A stretch of DNA of 64,000 nucleotides, taken from assembly GCA_963772445.1 (NCBI GenBank), contig CAVYXK010000019.1, forward strand, positions 868,001 through 932,000, given 5' to 3'. Source of the stretch: CAVYXK01 sp963772445. Lineage in GTDB: Bacteria; Pseudomonadota; Alphaproteobacteria; Acetobacterales; Acetobacteraceae. Both the position numbers and the translations under genes were made by a program. Each line of letters opens with the position of its first letter. Within the stretch, counting starts at the first letter, position 1. The notes under the pieces were generated by a model. That model did no database searches, had not been told where the DNA came from, and saw only the letters and a program-made list of their open reading frames with translations. Positions 61,590 to 64,000 of the stretch are shown piece by piece.

Positions 61590-64000
61590 ACCGGCAGTTC
61601 CGCACAAGTTCGGGCGGCCATATCGACCGCAGCCGCAGGCTCCACTTCCAATTCGACGGCCGCGCCTACGAAGGTCATCCAGGCGACACGCTCGCCTCGG
61701 CGCTACTGGCGAATGGCGTGTGCCTGGTCGGGCGCAGCTTCAAGCTGCATCGCCCGCGCGGCGTCTTCGCCGCCGGCGCCGAGGAACCCAACGCGCTCGC
61801 TGAGATGCGCACCGGCGCCCGCCGCGAACCCAACACGCGCATGACGATGGTCGAGCTCTACGACGGCCTGGAAGCCGCCAGCCAGAACCGGTTTCCATCG
61901 CTACGATTCGACCTGATGTCAGCAGCCGGCCTCGCCGCGCCCCTCCTCGCCGCCGGCTTCTACTACAAGACCTTCATGTGGCCGGCATCGTTCTGGGAGA
62001 AACTGTACGAACCCTGGATCCGCCGTGCCGCCGGACTGGGTCGCGCCTCCGGCGTGCCCGATCCCGACCGCTACGAGGCGATGCACGCTCATTGCGACGT
62101 GCTGGTGGTAGGCAGCGGCGCCGCCGGACTGGCGGCGGCGCGTGTCGCCGGCGAGGCGGGTGCGCGGGTGATCCTGTGCGAGCAGGATTTCATGCTGGGC
62201 GGCGGCCTGCTCGCCGAGCGCCCGCACGAGCTGTGGCGCGGGCAGACGCTGGCCGCGCTCGCCGCCATGCCAGAGGTGACGCTGCTGCCGCGCACCACCG
62301 TGTTCGGCTATTACGACTATAACATGCTGGGCGCGGTGGAGCGCGTCGCCGACCATCTGCCAGAGCCGCCACCGCACACGCCGCGCCAGCGCTACCGGAC
62401 CATCCGTACCCGATCGGTGGTGCTGGCGACCGGCGCGCACGAGCGCTTCATCGCTTTCCCCGGCAACGACCGGCCCGGCGTAATGCTCGCCGGTGCCGCG
62501 CAGACTTATGCCACGCGGTTCGGAGTTCGGGCCGGCCGCCGCGTGCTGCTGTTCGCCAACAATGACGCTGCGTACGAAAGCCTGTTCGCCTTACAGGAAG
62601 CGGAATTGGAGATCGCCGGCGTGGTCGATGCACGACCCAACTCCGCCGGCGCCGCCGCAGCGCGCGAACGCGGGATCACCGTATGGACCAGCGCATCCGT
62701 CATCGGCACCGCTGGCCGGCTGTCGCTGCACAGCGTCCGTATTCGCACGCATGATGGCAATGAAACAAGCGTTGCCGCCGATCTGCTCTGCGTCTCCGGC
62801 GGCATCAATCCGGCGGTACACCTCGCCAGCCAGTCCGGCACGCCGCTCGTTTGGGACGACCGGCTGGCGAGCTTCGTGCCCGGCGCGCCGGTGCAGGCGC
62901 AGCATTCGGCCGGTGCGTGTGCCGGCATCACCGGCATAGCCCCGGCCGCCGCGGACGGCGCCCGCGCCGGAGCCGCCGAAGCCACTGGCATCGGTTTCGT
63001 TGCCAACGCCCGCATCGACATTCCCACCGGCGATGCGCCCGACCCCACGGTGCTGCCCATCTGGGAGGTGAAAGCACGCGGGAAAGCCTTCGTCGACATC
63101 CAGGACAACGTCGCCACAGACGACATCCGCTTGGCCTGCCGGGAAGGCTACCGCCATATCGAGCACGCCAAGCGCTACACCACACACACGATGGGCACCG
63201 AGCAGGGCAAGACCGGCGGCCTCGTAGGCGCCGCGGTGCTGGCCGAGGCCCGTGGCGAGCGCGTGCAAAACGTCGGCCTGCCGACCTTCCGCCCCTTTGT
63301 TACCCCCGTAACCTGGGGCGCCATCGCCGGGGCCCGGGTCGGGCATCATTACGCGCCGTTGCGACTGACGCCGATGCACGACTGGCATGCACGGCACGGC
63401 GCCCAGTTCATGGATGCCGGTGCCTGGCTACGCCCCGGCTTTTACAAGACGCCCGGCGATGCAGACGACTGGGCCAGCGTGCTACGCGAGGCCCGCGCGG
63501 TGCGTCGCGCCGTCGGCATCTGTGACGTCTCCACGCTCGGCAAGATCGACGTGCAGGGCAGCGACGCGGCGACGTTCCTCAACCCGGTCTATACCAACAC
63601 GATGTCCACCCTGCCGATCGGCCGCGCCCGCTACGGCCTGATGCTGCGCGAGGACGGCATCGCCTTCGACGACGGCACCGTCTCCCGCCTCGGACCAGAC
63701 CGTTTCTTCGTCACCACCACTACGGCGAATGCCGACCCGGTCCTGGCGCATCTGGAGTTTCATTTGCAAACGTGTTGGCCCGAGCTGGACGTGCAGCTTG
63801 CCCCTGTCACCGACACGTTCGCGTCGATGTCGATCGCCGGCCCGAGGGCCCGCGACACACTGCTTCAGGTCGTCCACGGCCTCGACCTGTCGAACCAATC
63901 CTTCCCCTTCATGGCGGTCGGCAACGCCGAGATCGCGAACTGCCCAGTGCACGTGTTCCGCATCAGCTTCTCCGGCGAGCTCGCCTACGAGGTCGCCACG
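61586..64000 (+). CDS. soxA: Sarcosine oxidase alpha subunit, 3' end outside window
   Basis: 805 codons are visible with no stop. The order is: an N-terminal ferredoxin-like region with LHFQFDGRAYEGHPGDTLASALLANGV and the family motif FKLHRPRGVF. Then an NAD(P)/FAD module with DVLVVGSGAAGLAAARVAGE near residue 172 and VLATGAHERFIAFPGNDRPGV near 280. Then a GcvT-like aminomethyltransferase domain from about residue 590 (LRLTPMHDWHARHGAQFMDAG) that handles the folate reaction. Full-length SoxA is about 1,000 residues, so roughly 200 lie beyond the window. soxG would be expected next. Confidence 0.95.
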   Translation, partial: MNRQFRTSSGGHIDRSRRLHFQFDGRAYEGHPGDTLASALLANGVCLVGRSFKLHRPRGVFAAGAEEPNALAEMRTGARREPNTRMTMVELYDGLEAASQNRFPSLRFDLMSAAGLAAPLLAAGFYYKTFMWPASFWEKLYEPWIRRAAGLGRASGVPDPDRYEAMHAHCDVLVVGSGAAGLAAARVAGEAGARVILCEQDFMLGGGLLAERPHELWRGQTLAALAAMPEVTLLPRTTVFGYYDYNMLGAVERVADHLPEPPPHTPRQRYRTIRTRSVVLATGAHERFIAFPGNDRPGVMLAGAAQTYATRFGVRAGRRVLLFANNDAAYESLFALQEAELEIAGVVDARPNSAGAAAARERGITVWTSASVIGTAGRLSLHSVRIRTHDGNETSVAADLLCVSGGINPAVHLASQSGTPLVWDDRLASFVPGAPVQAQHSAGACAGITGIAPAAADGARAGAAEATGIGFVANARIDIPTGDAPDPTVLPIWEVKARGKAFVDIQDNVATDDIRLACREGYRHIEHAKRYTTHTMGTEQGKTGGLVGAAVLAEARGERVQNVGLPTFRPFVTPVTWGAIAGARVGHHYAPLRLTPMHDWHARHGAQFMDAGAWLRPGFYKTPGDADDWASVLREARAVRRAVGICDVSTLGKIDVQGSDAATFLNPVYTNTMSTLPIGRARYGLMLREDGIAFDDGTVSRLGPDRFFVTTTTANADPVLAHLEFHLQTCWPELDVQLAPVTDTFASMSIAGPRARDTLLQVVHGLDLSNQSFPFMAVGNAEIANCPVHVFRISFSGELAYEVAT

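Overview
This 64 kb window is very GC-rich, densely coded DNA from an alphaproteobacterium. The TsaE-AmgK-MurU-AddB order, paired DUF29 proteins, FitAB-type toxin-antitoxin modules and many periplasmic binding proteins suit the Rhodospirillales, most likely Acetobacteraceae. That placement is inferred from gene content only. I found no rRNA, tRNA, CRISPR array or origin, and no dedicated transcription factor outside toxin-antitoxin modules.

Layout. 1-5 kb: 3' part of an elongation factor G gene, a small unknown gene, and an orphan peptide-binding protein flanked by two DUF29 genes. 5-10.2 kb (minus): tsaE, amgK, murU and addB, linked by 4-bp stop/start overlaps; addA is absent. 10.3-13.3 kb (minus): a complete polar amino-acid ABC importer. 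13.7-14.4 kb: a FitAB pair with a palindromic operator. 14.5-22.2 kb (plus): a ThDP enzyme and flavin monooxygenase pair, then an alpha/beta hydrolase, a membrane spermidine-synthase-like protein and a Tat-exported isoaspartyl methyltransferase. 22.3-32 kb: two toxin-antitoxin pairs, an ISAzo13-type transposase remnant, envelope proteins, an orphan binding protein, trans-aconitate methyltransferase, and a TVP38/flavoprotein pair. 32.1-36.9 kb (plus): leucine degradation (ivd, mccB, mccA). 37-41.7 kb: a patchwork of a VapBC-like pair, a copied BCCP fragment, a truncated fic gene with a 47-residue antitoxin, and a GNAT gene split by a 2,234-bp insertion sequence with inverted repeats and a 7-bp target duplication.

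41.9-64 kb is mainly catabolic. A minus-strand run encodes a two-subunit flavin oxidase, a Rieske oxygenase, HutH and HutU. Divergent from it is a Dpp/Opp-type importer whose two ATPases are fused. Next come a DUF559 nuclease between inverted repeats, an M24 protein with DddP-like active-site spacing, and soxBDA (soxA runs off the window). Together these look like uptake and N-demethylation of methylated amino acids. The link of Rieske plus amine oxidase to histidine breakdown suggests, as a hypothesis, use of N-methylated histidine such as hercynine.

At least a dozen otherwise conserved genes are broken by single-base indels, many near short G or C runs. This is more likely assembly error than mass gene decay; such genes are annotated as single loci with the shift noted.
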